From CAZETJ01 sp964514575 (GTDB taxonomy: Bacteria; Patescibacteriota; Saccharimonadia; Saccharimonadales; UBA10212), in NCBI GenBank assembly GCA_964514575.1, contig CAZETJ010000020.1:1-5392 (forward strand): 5,392 bases of DNA, written 5' to 3'. Position 1 is the first letter of the stretch; each line of letters begins with the position of its first letter. The translations under genes and the position numbers were made by a program. Shown here piece by piece: positions 1-5,392 of the stretch. Under the pieces are notes generated by a model. That model worked only from the letters and a program-made list of their open reading frames with translations, did not search any database and was not told the origin of the DNA.

Positions 1-2315
1 GCGAATTCCTCCAGCTGAGTCCAGAACCGCTCCATAAGTTTGCGGTTGGCTCCGACAGTGTTGATAGCCCCTTCAATGAAATCACTCTTAAGCTTAGCCA
101 TGACCTGCGGGTTCTTCTTGCCGATAGCCTTACGCAATGTGTCAGCCTGGCCGCCCGTAAAACCGCACATCTCCTTGCTGATCTGCATAACCTGTTCCTG
201 GTAGACAATAACTCCATAAGTGTTTTCGAGTGCTGGTTTCATGGCTGGATGGACGTACTCGATGGCTTTCTTACCGTGTTTTCTGGCAATAAAATCATCT
301 ATCCACTGCATCGGACCTGGCCGGTATAGAGCCACCATGGCTATGATATCTTCGAAAACAGTTGGTTTGAGCTGCTTCAAGTGCCGCCTCATACCAGCCG
401 ACTCTAGCTGGAAAACTCCTGTGGTTTCGGCGGCTTGCAACAGCTTAAAGGTCGGCACGTCATCAATCGGTATGTCCGCTATAGCTATATCCTTACCATA
501 AACTTTTCTGACAATGCGCAGGGCATTTTTAATAATCGTGAGGTTGGACAGGCCCAAAAAGTCCATTTTTAGAAGGCCGAGTTCCTCGATCGGACCCATG
601 GAATACTGAGTGGCGATTACTCCTTTTTGAGCCATTTCCAGCGGCGCGTATTTAACTACATCGTCAGGAGCTATAACTACTCCGGCAGCGTGGACACCGT
701 GACTGCGAATGGTTCCTTCCAGCCTGGTAGCTAAACCAAAGACTCTAGCTGATTGCTCATTCTGCTGGTTCTCGGCCTTTAACTCAGGGATTGTCTTGAG
801 TGTTTGGCTAAGCGGCGTATGCCTGCCCTGGATCGGCGGAGGGATCATCTTAGCTAGCCTATCAGCCTCAGCGTAAGGTACCTGCAGCACTCTGGCTACG
901 TCACGTACGGAGTTACGAGCGGCCATCGTGCCAAAAGTCGCAATGTTAGCCACCCGGTCGCGCCCATATTTTTCAACGCAATAGTCAATCACCTCGTCGC
1001 GCCGGGTATCTTGAATGTCGATGTCCATATCTGGCATGCTGATGCGATCGGGATTCAAAAAGCGCTCAAAAAGAAGATCATACTTCAGCGGATCAATTTC
1101 CGTGATTCTCATCGCGTAGGCCATGATGGAGCTAGCAGCGCTGCCGCGGCCCGGGCCGAAGACTATACCGCGATCTTTGCCCCAGTTTATAAAGTCGGCC
1201 ACGATCAGGAAGTAGCCGTTAAAGCCCATCGAGTTTACCACCTCGATTTCGTAGTCAGCCCGCTCTGCCACTTCCTTAGCAACGGTCTTTTTAGCTTCAG
1301 CTACAGATAATTTACGGGCTGTGGGTTTGTTCTTTCCGCCGTAGCGCCAAGCCAGGCCTTGCCAGACCAATTTCTCTAGAAGGCTTTTTTCGGTTTCACC
1401 TTCTGGAACGGGAAACTTGGGAATGAGGATTTTACCCAGTTCGATTGTCAGAGCACATCTGTCAGCAATTGCCTTGGTATTTTTTATCAACTCCGGGTGA
1501 TCTTTACCCCACCGCTTGATTATGTCGGCCGGGTCAGCCACATGAAGCTCAAATTCTTTTAGGCTAAAGCGGTTCTCATCAGTTAAGAATGCTCCGGTCT
1601 GGACGCACAGCAGAATCTCATGAGCCTCTTGGTCCTCTCTTAATAAATAGTGGGCGTCGCAGGTGACTACCGCAGGGATAGCCAATTCCTTAGAGAGTTT
1701 AAGCAATTGATCGTTGACCGCTGTCTGTTCCTTCCAGGCCGTAGGATGCGATGGATGGCCGTGATCCTGCAGCTCTATGTAATAACGGTCGCCTAGCAGC
1801 TCTTTGTACCACTGAGCGGACTTCTTAGCCTGCTCGTACTGGCCTTGGCGCAACGCGTCGCTGACTTCGCCTCCTATACAACCTGAGAGAACTATTAACC
1901 CCTCGTTGTACTCCTTCAGTAGCTCGCGGTCAATTCTGGGCCGGTAGTAGAAACCATCCAGGTTGGCTATCGTCGAGAGGCGCATTAAGTTTTGGTAGCC
2001 TTTGGCGTTCATGGCCAGGATGGTCAGGTGAAAATACTGGCGATCATGTTCGACGGTTTTATCGCTGTGAGCTCGGGGCGCTACGTAGGCCTCCATACCA
2101 ACGATGGGTTTGACGTCGGCCTTTTTGGCGGCCTTATAGAATTCAATCGCGCCACTCATCGTTCCGTGGTCAGTAATGGCGACGGAGCCCATGCCGAGCT
2201 CCTTGATACGCTCCATCAGCGCCGGAACTTTGGTCAGACCATCCAACAGCGAATATTGGGTGTGGTTATGCAAATGAACATAATCGCTAGGTTTTAGGTT
2301 TACCCTCTCAGCCAT
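1..2315 (-). CDS. dnaE: DNA polymerase III alpha subunit, N-terminal 771 codons (runs off left edge)
   Basis: Catalytic subunit of the replicative DNA polymerase; extends primed DNA in the cytoplasmic replisome. The frame is open from ATG at 2315 to the window edge. The N-terminal PHP domain (about residues 10-280) has HLHNH at 14-18, D25, TDH 48-50, GMEAY from 73, H96, SGC 144-146 and CDAH 219-222. The polymerase core shows GPGRGS at 387-392, PDMDID with catalytic Asp431 and Asp433, and Asp585 in KMDFLGL. The 154-residue spacing from 431 to 585 equals that of E. coli D401 to D555. Fingers motifs follow: RPGP 665-668, YQEQVMQI from 705, LRKAIGKK from 727. The remaining fingers, clamp-binding, OB and tau-binding regions (roughly 350-400 residues in the family) lie beyond the window. 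The start is forced: an in-frame TAA at 2325-2327 lies upstream with no other start codon between. There is no Shine-Dalgarno. Identity is near certain. Confidence 0.98.
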   Translation of the reverse strand, partial: MAERVNLKPSDYVHLHNHTQYSLLDGLTKVPALMERIKELGMGSVAITDHGTMSGAIEFYKAAKKADVKPIVGMEAYVAPRAHSDKTVEHDRQYFHLTILAMNAKGYQNLMRLSTIANLDGFYYRPRIDRELLKEYNEGLIVLSGCIGGEVSDALRQGQYEQAKKSAQWYKELLGDRYYIELQDHGHPSHPTAWKEQTAVNDQLLKLSKELAIPAVVTCDAHYLLREDQEAHEILLCVQTGAFLTDENRFSLKEFELHVADPADIIKRWGKDHPELIKNTKAIADRCALTIELGKILIPKFPVPEGETEKSLLEKLVWQGLAWRYGGKNKPTARKLSVAEAKKTVAKEVAERADYEIEVVNSMGFNGYFLIVADFINWGKDRGIVFGPGRGSAASSIMAYAMRITEIDPLKYDLLFERFLNPDRISMPDMDIDIQDTRRDEVIDYCVEKYGRDRVANIATFGTMAARNSVRDVARVLQVPYAEADRLAKMIPPPIQGRHTPLSQTLKTIPELKAENQQNEQSARVFGLATRLEGTIRSHGVHAAGVVIAPDDVVKYAPLEMAQKGVIATQYSMGPIEELGLLKMDFLGLSNLTIIKNALRIVRKVYGKDIAIADIPIDDVPTFKLLQAAETTGVFQLESAGMRRHLKQLKPTVFEDIIAMVALYRPGPMQWIDDFIARKHGKKAIEYVHPAMKPALENTYGVIVYQEQVMQISKEMCGFTGGQADTLRKAIGKKNPQVMAKLKSDFIEGAINTVGANRKLMERFWTQLEEF

Positions 2316-2323
2316 TTGGACTA

Positions 2324-2329
2324 ATTATA
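2324..2329 (-). promoter_or_regulatory. dnaE -10 box, probably giving a leaderless mRNA
   Basis: A perfect TATAAT on the minus strand ends 8 bases before the dnaE ATG. With usual sigma-70-type spacing, transcription would begin within about 2 bases of the start codon. No TTGACA-like -35 is visible 16-19 bases upstream, where a GC-rich hairpin sits instead. No Shine-Dalgarno lies between the box and the ATG. The box match and spacing are seen directly; promoter activity and leaderless translation are inferred. Confidence 0.6.
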
Positions 2330-2330
2330 A

Positions 2331-2352
2331 CCCGGAGGGCTCTGCCTCCCGG
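2331..2352 (-). repeat. GC-rich inverted repeat abutting the dnaE -10 box
   Basis: On the minus strand, arm CCGGGAGG (2352-2345) faces CCTCCGGG (2338-2331). The core GGAGG/CCTCC pairs perfectly; two outer C-G pairs are separated from it by a G-G mismatch; the loop is about 6 bases. It occupies the place where the -35 and spacer of the dnaE promoter would be. It could be an operator, a read-through barrier from the upstream operon, or chance. Neither strand has an immediate T-run, so a simple intrinsic terminator is not well supported. Confidence 0.4.
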
Positions 2353-2383
2353 CTTGAAATCGCCCTTTTTGAGCTCTAGACGC

Positions 2384-2410
2384 AAAAAACACTACATTTT
2401 CTCGTATGCT
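2384..2410 (-). terminator. Weak candidate intrinsic terminator after the YtxH-domain gene
   Basis: Downstream of the stop codon at 2429, the minus strand shows CATAC (2408-2404), an 8-base A-rich loop, then GTAGTG (2395-2390) pairing with one bulged G, followed directly by TTTTTT (2389-2384). The stem is only 5 base pairs and AT-rich, so it would be weak. Placement and T-run fit the end of the two-gene operon. Confidence 0.3.
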
Positions 2411-2428
2411 TTTCGGGCGAGCTGGCGA

Positions 2429-2845
2429 TTAGCCTTTGAAGAACTTGGAAAGATTTTTCTTAGCCAGTTTGGCTTGTTTGATAGCCTTGTTCAATTCCGG
2501 ATCCTCGGCCTGTCCAGCTTTGAGAGCTTTTAGCGCCGTTTTGACTTTATTCTGGGAATCTTTGGCTCGAATTAAGGCTTCGTTAAATTCTTCACGAGCC
2601 TGAGAGCCTAGCGTCACAGTTTTAGCCTGGGCTTCCTTGACTACCACCGCAAGCTCATCGCCGGCAACCTGCAATTGGTGGGCGGCGTCTTCTTTGACCT
2701 CCACGGCCTTGTCGGCTAACTCTTCACGGGTTTCCTTGCCGCTTTTTGGAGCGGTCAGTATTCCGGCCAGATAACCGCCAACTCCGGCAGCTAACGCGCC
2801 TATAGCCACTTTACGGCCAGTCTTAGGGTCTTTACGCATAATCAT
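2429..2845 (-). CDS. YtxH-domain small membrane-associated protein (138 aa)
   Basis: Begins MIMRKDPKTGRK; one Gly/Ala-rich hydrophobic segment at about residues 13-32 (GALAAGVGGYLAGILTA), then the YtxH hallmark APKSGKETR (32-40), where the hydrophobic stretch gives way to a charged region. Residues 41-138 are an Ala/Lys/Glu-rich, probably helical or coiled-coil tail ending in a Lys-rich KKNLSKFFKG. YtxH-domain proteins are widespread small envelope proteins, often stress-linked, with no established biochemical role. The start at 2845 is chosen because AGGA (2856-2853) lies 7 bases upstream and the previous gene stops 4 bases before it. A longer in-frame start at 2899 would overlap that gene by 50 bases and place an unrelated 18-residue extension before the conserved part. 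ATG at 2839 is a weaker alternative. Confidence 0.88.
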   Translation of the reverse strand: MIMRKDPKTGRKVAIGALAAGVGGYLAGILTAPKSGKETREELADKAVEVKEDAAHQLQVAGDELAVVVKEAQAKTVTLGSQAREEFNEALIRAKDSQNKVKTALKALKAGQAEDPELNKAIKQAKLAKKNLSKFFKG

Positions 2846-2849
2846 TAAA

Positions 2850-3110
2850 CTATCCTTTCTTTCGCTTAAATTTAGCGGCGGTTTCGACAATATTCCCAAT
2901 AACTTTTAACACGGCTAGCGGCGAGGCGACTCGCTCGAATGAGGAAGCGGCTGACTCTACGGTCTCGGCCACGTCCTCAGCCCGATTAGTGATGCGTTTG
3001 ACTTGCCTCAGTACAGATATAAGATAGCCCAGAGCCACCGAGAAAAGCAGCAAGAAAATACTCAGGCTGACCGACAGAATGATGACGAGAATCAATTCAG
3101 TTGTATTCAT
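2850..3110 (-). CDS. Small single-pass membrane protein, DUF948/YtxG-like (86 aa)
   Basis: One N-terminal membrane segment at about residues 6-33 is followed by a basic patch (RQVKR, 35-39), a helical stretch with a regular Val/Ala/Glu pattern (about 40-62), a second amphipathic stretch (65-80) and a basic end, KFKRKKG. This resembles DUF948/YtxG-type proteins, which are commonly encoded beside YtxH proteins, as here: the next gene starts 4 bases after this stop. It is shorter than typical YtxG, so the family call rests on architecture and neighbour. The likely role is an envelope protein acting with its YtxH partner; the function is unknown. The start is fixed by an in-frame TGA at 3114-3116, two codons upstream of the ATG. 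There is no Shine-Dalgarno, and TATAAT lies 6 bases before the ATG, suggesting a leaderless message. Confidence 0.8.
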   Translation of the reverse strand: MNTTELILVIILSVSLSIFLLLFSVALGYLISVLRQVKRITNRAEDVAETVESAASSFERVASPLAVLKVIGNIVETAAKFKRKKG

Positions 3111-3116
3111 ATCTCA

Positions 3117-3147
3117 ATTATATAGCTTCACGCCAGGAAATGTTCAA
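3117..3147 (-). promoter_or_regulatory. Proximal promoter of the YtxG/YtxH-like operon, probably leaderless
   Basis: Minus strand TTGAAC (3147-3142) is separated by 17 bases from TATATA (3124-3119), or by 19 from the overlapping perfect TATAAT (3122-3117). The TATAAT ends 6 bases before the ATG at 3110, so transcription is predicted to start at or within about 2 bases of the A of the start codon. An in-frame TGA next to the -10 box excludes a longer protein. Activity is inferred. Confidence 0.55.
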
Positions 3148-3182
3148 ATTTTCAAATGACCGGTATTTCTTGGGCTCGTCAT
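3144..3182 (-). CDS. Possible 12-codon leader ORF
   Basis: ATG at 3182 is preceded by GAGGA, 4 bases upstream, and reads MTSPRNTGHLKI before TGA at 3144-3146. It sits downstream of a promoter-like element (3205-3234) and upstream of the membrane-protein operon, where a leader peptide would be expected. The residues show no run of one amino acid of the kind that marks classical attenuators. An ORF this short with a purine-rich stretch can easily arise by chance; the case rests on position only. Confidence 0.18.
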   Translation of the reverse strand: MTSPRNTGHLKI

Positions 3183-3204
3183 ATATTCCTCGCTGAACGC
3201 TCGG

Positions 3205-3234
3205 ATTATAGCTCTGGACTGTCAAGCGGGGCAA
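3205..3234 (-). promoter_or_regulatory. Distal promoter candidate upstream of the YtxG/YtxH-like operon
   Basis: Minus strand TTGCCC (3234-3229, 4 of 6 matches to TTGACA) is followed after 18 bases by a perfect TATAAT (3210-3205). A start near 3198 would give a leader of about 88 bases containing the possible 12-codon ORF. It begins 13 bases after the gatB stop, and no convincing terminator separates it from gatB, so read-through from the gat operon is also possible. Confidence 0.4.
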
Positions 3235-3246
3235 CCAAAACGGATG

Positions 3247-4450
3247 CTATTTTTCGAGTTTCTGTTTGATAATTTTTCGGGCAAGTGCCGGATTAGCTTG
3301 GCCCTTGGACAACCCCATAACTTGGCCGACCAAAAAACCGATAGCCTTCTCTTGGCCAGCCTTAATATCTGTAACGACTTTAGGATTTTCTTTGATAGCT
3401 TCGTTGACGATTTTCTCAATTTCAGTCTCGTCCGAGGTTTGCTTGAAATCCAGCCCCTCCAAGGTCTTGCCTTCAAGGATTATCGCCTCAAGGCTTTGAT
3501 TGAGCTGGTTGCTGCTTATTTCTCCAGCTAGCGTGGCGCTCGAAACAGCAATTGTACTCTTTATTGTTGGACCTTTAGCCTGAGCTATTGCGTTGCGTAG
3601 CGTTAGATTATTGGTGATGGCCTGGCTCCAGACTCTCGCGACTTTCGGATCTCCGGCTTCGCTGATAGCCTTTATGTAAGTTTGGGCAGTTTCATAGTCG
3701 TCGAGAATTGTTTCTATCTGGTGAGGGCTCAACCCGGACGCGCCTAGATCATGACGCAGTTTCGAAGGCATCTCAGGCATTTGCGATGCTATTCCCTTAA
3801 TAAACGTCTCATTTAGCTCTGTAGGGGGGATATCTGGCTCGGGCATGTAGCGATAGTCGTGGGCCTCCTCTTTGCCGCGCTGGCTGGTGGTCTTTTGTTT
3901 GGCTTCATCCCAACCACGGGTCTCTTGGATGACCTTATCGCCTTTTCCTAGAACTTCAGTCTGACGCTTGACCTCATAAGCCACTGCATTCTCTACGCTT
4001 CTAAAGCTGTTGAGGTTCTTGACCTCTGTTCGGATGCCAGGTTTTGCCGGATTTGTGCTGATACTGATGTTCACATCAAAACGCACGTGTCCATGGTACA
4101 AATCGCCATCGGTAACGCCAGCATATTTCATAATTAACCACAGCTCGCGAGCGTAGGCTTTGGCATGCGCAGCGCTATGGATATCCGGCTCGCCGACAAT
4201 CTCTAACAGCGGCGTGCCNNNNNNNNNNNNNNNNNNNNNNNNNNNNNNNNNNNNNNNNNNNNNNNNNNNNNNNNNNNNNNNNNNNNNNNNNNNNNNNNNN
4301 NNNNNNNNNNNNNNNNNNCCCCACATCGATATGGCTAATTAAAGTGTTTGGCTTGGCGCTCCTGGCATCGTTGTCGACAGCCGAGAAAAGCTTGGTCTTG
4401 GTCTTAAGTTGAACATGAGTTTCGATACCGATCGTAGGAATGTATTTCAT
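3247..4450 (-). CDS. gatB: Asp/Glu-tRNA amidotransferase subunit B, interrupted by an assembly gap
   Basis: GatB activates the side-chain carboxylate of Glu-tRNA(Gln) or Asp-tRNA(Asn) with ATP, after which ammonia from GatA converts it to the amide. The 44 N-terminal residues before the gap include IGIETHVQLKTKTKLFS, the family signature with conserved Glu10 and His12. After the gap come GTPLLEIVGEPD, EVKNLNSF, the ETRGWDEAK region, DYRYMPEPDIPP, a helical linker and the C-terminal YqeY-like tail (GFLVGQVMGLSKGQANP) that contacts tRNA. Visible residues total 44 + 323; with about 100 hidden, the length matches the usual ~475. Both flanks end on codon boundaries, so the true gap should be a multiple of 3. 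The start is an ATG overlapping the previous stop (ATGA), with GGGAG 4 bases upstream. Unusual: the family's E-G-S-L-R-C-D-A-N region reads HGHVRFDVN here. Confidence 0.97.
4219..4318. other. Assembly gap of 100 N inside gatB
   Basis: Exactly 100 unknown bases, a conventional placeholder for a gap of unknown size. gatB residue 44 ends flush with one side and a codon begins flush with the other, so 100 (not divisible by 3) cannot be the real length if gatB is intact. Aligning flanking motifs to the family from memory, about 100 residues (around 300 bases) are missing. Confidence 0.97.
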
Positions 4451-4854
4451 AACGCTCCCAAATCACGCAGGCAATGCTTAAAACCAGTTAGGGCAGCTTG
4501 GGCTTCACGCTTTTTGAGCTTGGCTCCCGGCTCGTGGACCAACCGGTTACGCAGCTTGTGGGCGTACCAGACAGCATCATTGTCCGACAGTTCTCGCTGG
4601 GCCGAAACTAGTCGCTCGCCCATATTCTTACCCTTAAAATGGCGCTTGCGCAGAGCCTCGTCTACTAGCTTGTCGGCGTCAATGACAGACAGCACCATTC
4701 CTTCTGGAGTCCGCACCCCGTTCAGAAGTTGCGACCATTTTTCGTCAAAATAATTTTTGTTGAGAAGATATCGGCGTTTTTTGCCAAACATGCCAATCAA
4801 GATCAATATGCCGAGGCCGAATATAATAACAGCCAGCAAGAATACTATGGTCAT
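4447..4854 (-). CDS. Membrane-anchored HEPN-like protein of unknown function (135 aa) between gatA and gatB
   Basis: Residues 3-23 form one strongly hydrophobic segment followed by GKKRR (24-28), predicting an N-terminal anchor with a cytoplasmic body. Residues 35-135 look all-helical: a WSQLLNG stretch (40-46), a DADKLVDEAL helix (59-68), a basic RKRHFKGKNMGERL patch (69-82), then WYAHKLRNRLVHE (96-108). R102-N-R-L-V-H107 matches the R-x4-6-H motif of HEPN domains, including a polar residue directly after the Arg; many HEPN proteins are RNases or nucleic-acid-binding modules. The start has GAGGAG 5 bases upstream, inside the gatA 3' end. The gene overlaps gatA's stop by 4 bases (ATGA) and its own TGA overlaps the gatB ATG in the same way. 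Such coupling implies production in step with GatA and GatB. The HEPN call is motif-based and unverified; an inactive, purely structural helical domain is possible. Confidence 0.82.
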   Translation of the reverse strand: MTIVFLLAVIIFGLGILILIGMFGKKRRYLLNKNYFDEKWSQLLNGVRTPEGMVLSVIDADKLVDEALRKRHFKGKNMGERLVSAQRELSDNDAVWYAHKLRNRLVHEPGAKLKKREAQAALTGFKHCLRDLGAL

Positions 4855-5392
4855 GCCAGCTCCTCAAAAGCTCTGGCCGCCGCCAGGACCTGTGCGTCGC
4901 CACTCATTGGTCCTATAATCTGCAATCCGACTGGCAGGCCGTCTGACTCGCCGGCCGGCACGCTGATAGAGGGATTCCCCGAGATATTGGCAGCTACCGT
5001 CAAGATATCGTTAAGGTACATCTTGAGCGGATCGTCAGTTTTCTCGCCGATTTTAAAAGCCGTAGTTGGCGAGGTTGGACCGATAAGAAGATCATGCGCC
5101 TCAAAAGCCTGCTTAAATTCGTTAATGATCTTTGTGCGAACGGTTTGGGCCTTTTTGTAGTAAGCATCGTAGTAGCCAGAGCTTAGTACGTAGGCACCGA
5201 TCATGATACGGCGCTTAGCCTCAGCGCCAAAACCTTGTTCGCGAGACAGCTCATAGCTTTCTTCCAAATTCTTGGCTTCCTTGGCGTAGTGACCGTAGCG
5301 TTGTCCGTCATAGCGAGCAAGATTGCTGCTAACCTCGGCCGGGCAAACTATGTAATAAACCGCCAAGGCTAGCGGCAGACTGGGCAGCCTGA
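4851..5392 (-). CDS. gatA: Asp/Glu-tRNA amidotransferase subunit A, C-terminal 179 codons (starts beyond right edge)
   Basis: GatA is the amidase-signature glutaminase that frees ammonia from glutamine and channels it to GatB. The frame is open to the window edge. Readable family landmarks, N to C: LAVYYIVCPAEVSSNLARYDG, QRYG, EAKRRIMIGAYVLSSGYYDAYY, the DLLIGPTSPTTAF segment, KTDDPLKMYLNDILTVAANISG, and PSISVPAGESDGLPVGLQIIG near the end. The RYDG and TDDP segments contain residues that in known GatA structures line the glutamine pocket. The catalytic Lys/Ser/Ser region lies in the unseen N-terminal part, so activity cannot be judged here. It ends in TGA overlapping the next ATG. A TTG at 5364-5366 is in frame but is not the start, since homologous sequence continues upstream of it. 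Confidence 0.97.
   Translation of the reverse strand, partial: RLPSLPLALAVYYIVCPAEVSSNLARYDGQRYGHYAKEAKNLEESYELSREQGFGAEAKRRIMIGAYVLSSGYYDAYYKKAQTVRTKIINEFKQAFEAHDLLIGPTSPTTAFKIGEKTDDPLKMYLNDILTVAANISGNPSISVPAGESDGLPVGLQIIGPMSGDAQVLAAARAFEELA

Noticed and set aside
220..2297. Three plus-strand open frames (220-501, 1011-1310, 1992-2297)
   Set aside because: All lie antisense within the unmistakable dnaE coding frame, and their translations resemble no protein family.
2846..2899. Longer start for the YtxH-domain gene at 2899
   Set aside because: It would overlap the upstream gene by 50 bases and bypass the well-spaced AGGA before the ATG at 2845.
3205..3225. TTGACA (3225-3220) as the -35 partner of the TATAAT at 3210-3205
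   Set aside because: The spacer is only 9 bases, too short for a sigma-70-type promoter; TTGCCC at 18 bases was preferred.
3222..3531. Open frames overlapping the gatB 3' end (minus 3222-3476; plus 3244-3531 and 3266-3499)
   Set aside because: They are out-of-frame or antisense readings of the conserved GatB C-terminal domain; compositions are Lys/Arg/Ser-rich or otherwise non-protein-like.
4175..4450. gatB as two separate broken genes
   Set aside because: The frame change is produced by the 100-N placeholder; both sides are intact GatB in frame at codon boundaries.
4409..5160. Plus-strand open frames 4409-4753 and 4729-5160
   Set aside because: They are antisense to the coupled HEPN-like gene and gatA, with no recognisable motifs and no ribosome site noticed.
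1..5392. CRISPR array, tRNA, rRNA, insertion sequence or plasmid origin
   Set aside because: No regularly spaced repeats, cloverleaf-like segment, transposase or terminal inverted repeats were seen; coding and short spacers account for nearly all of the window.

Overview
The window looks like bacterial chromosome from a Candidate Phyla Radiation (Patescibacteria) organism, most plausibly Saccharibacteria (TM7). This is an inference from protein character and compact layout, not a measured placement. Every supported gene is on the minus strand. UGA is a real stop codon (gatA and the gene after it both end in TGA), so the UGA-glycine code of Gracilibacteria/Absconditabacteria is excluded.

In transcription order (right to left): (1) the C-terminal part of gatA enters at the right edge; (2) a 135-residue membrane-anchored protein with a HEPN-like R-x4-H motif follows; (3) then gatB. 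Each neighbouring pair overlaps by 4 bases (ATGA), so all three appear to be one translationally coupled unit. gatB contains a 100-N assembly gap that hides about 100 residues. GatA and GatB are subunits of the Asp/Glu-tRNA amidotransferase GatCAB, which makes Gln-tRNA(Gln) and/or Asn-tRNA(Asn). gatC is not in the window.

After gatB a 136-base spacer (3111-3246) carries two candidate promoters and a possible 12-codon leader ORF. It leads into a two-gene operon of small single-pass envelope proteins: a DUF948/YtxG-like protein (2850-3110) and a YtxH-domain protein (2429-2845).

A second spacer (2316-2428) holds a weak terminator candidate, a GC-rich hairpin and a consensus -10 box. It precedes dnaE, the replicative DNA polymerase III alpha subunit, whose first 771 codons fill positions 1-2315 and run off the left edge.

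Two patterns stand out. First, the two genes that start transcription units here (dnaE and the YtxG-like gene) have a TATAAT box only 8 and 6 bases before their ATG, no Shine-Dalgarno, and an in-frame stop just upstream. They are probably leaderless, whereas the downstream operon genes have clear Shine-Dalgarno sequences. Second, the HEPN-like membrane protein locked between gatA and gatB is the best candidate for something undescribed. No rRNA, tRNA, CRISPR array, insertion sequence or plus-strand gene was recognised.
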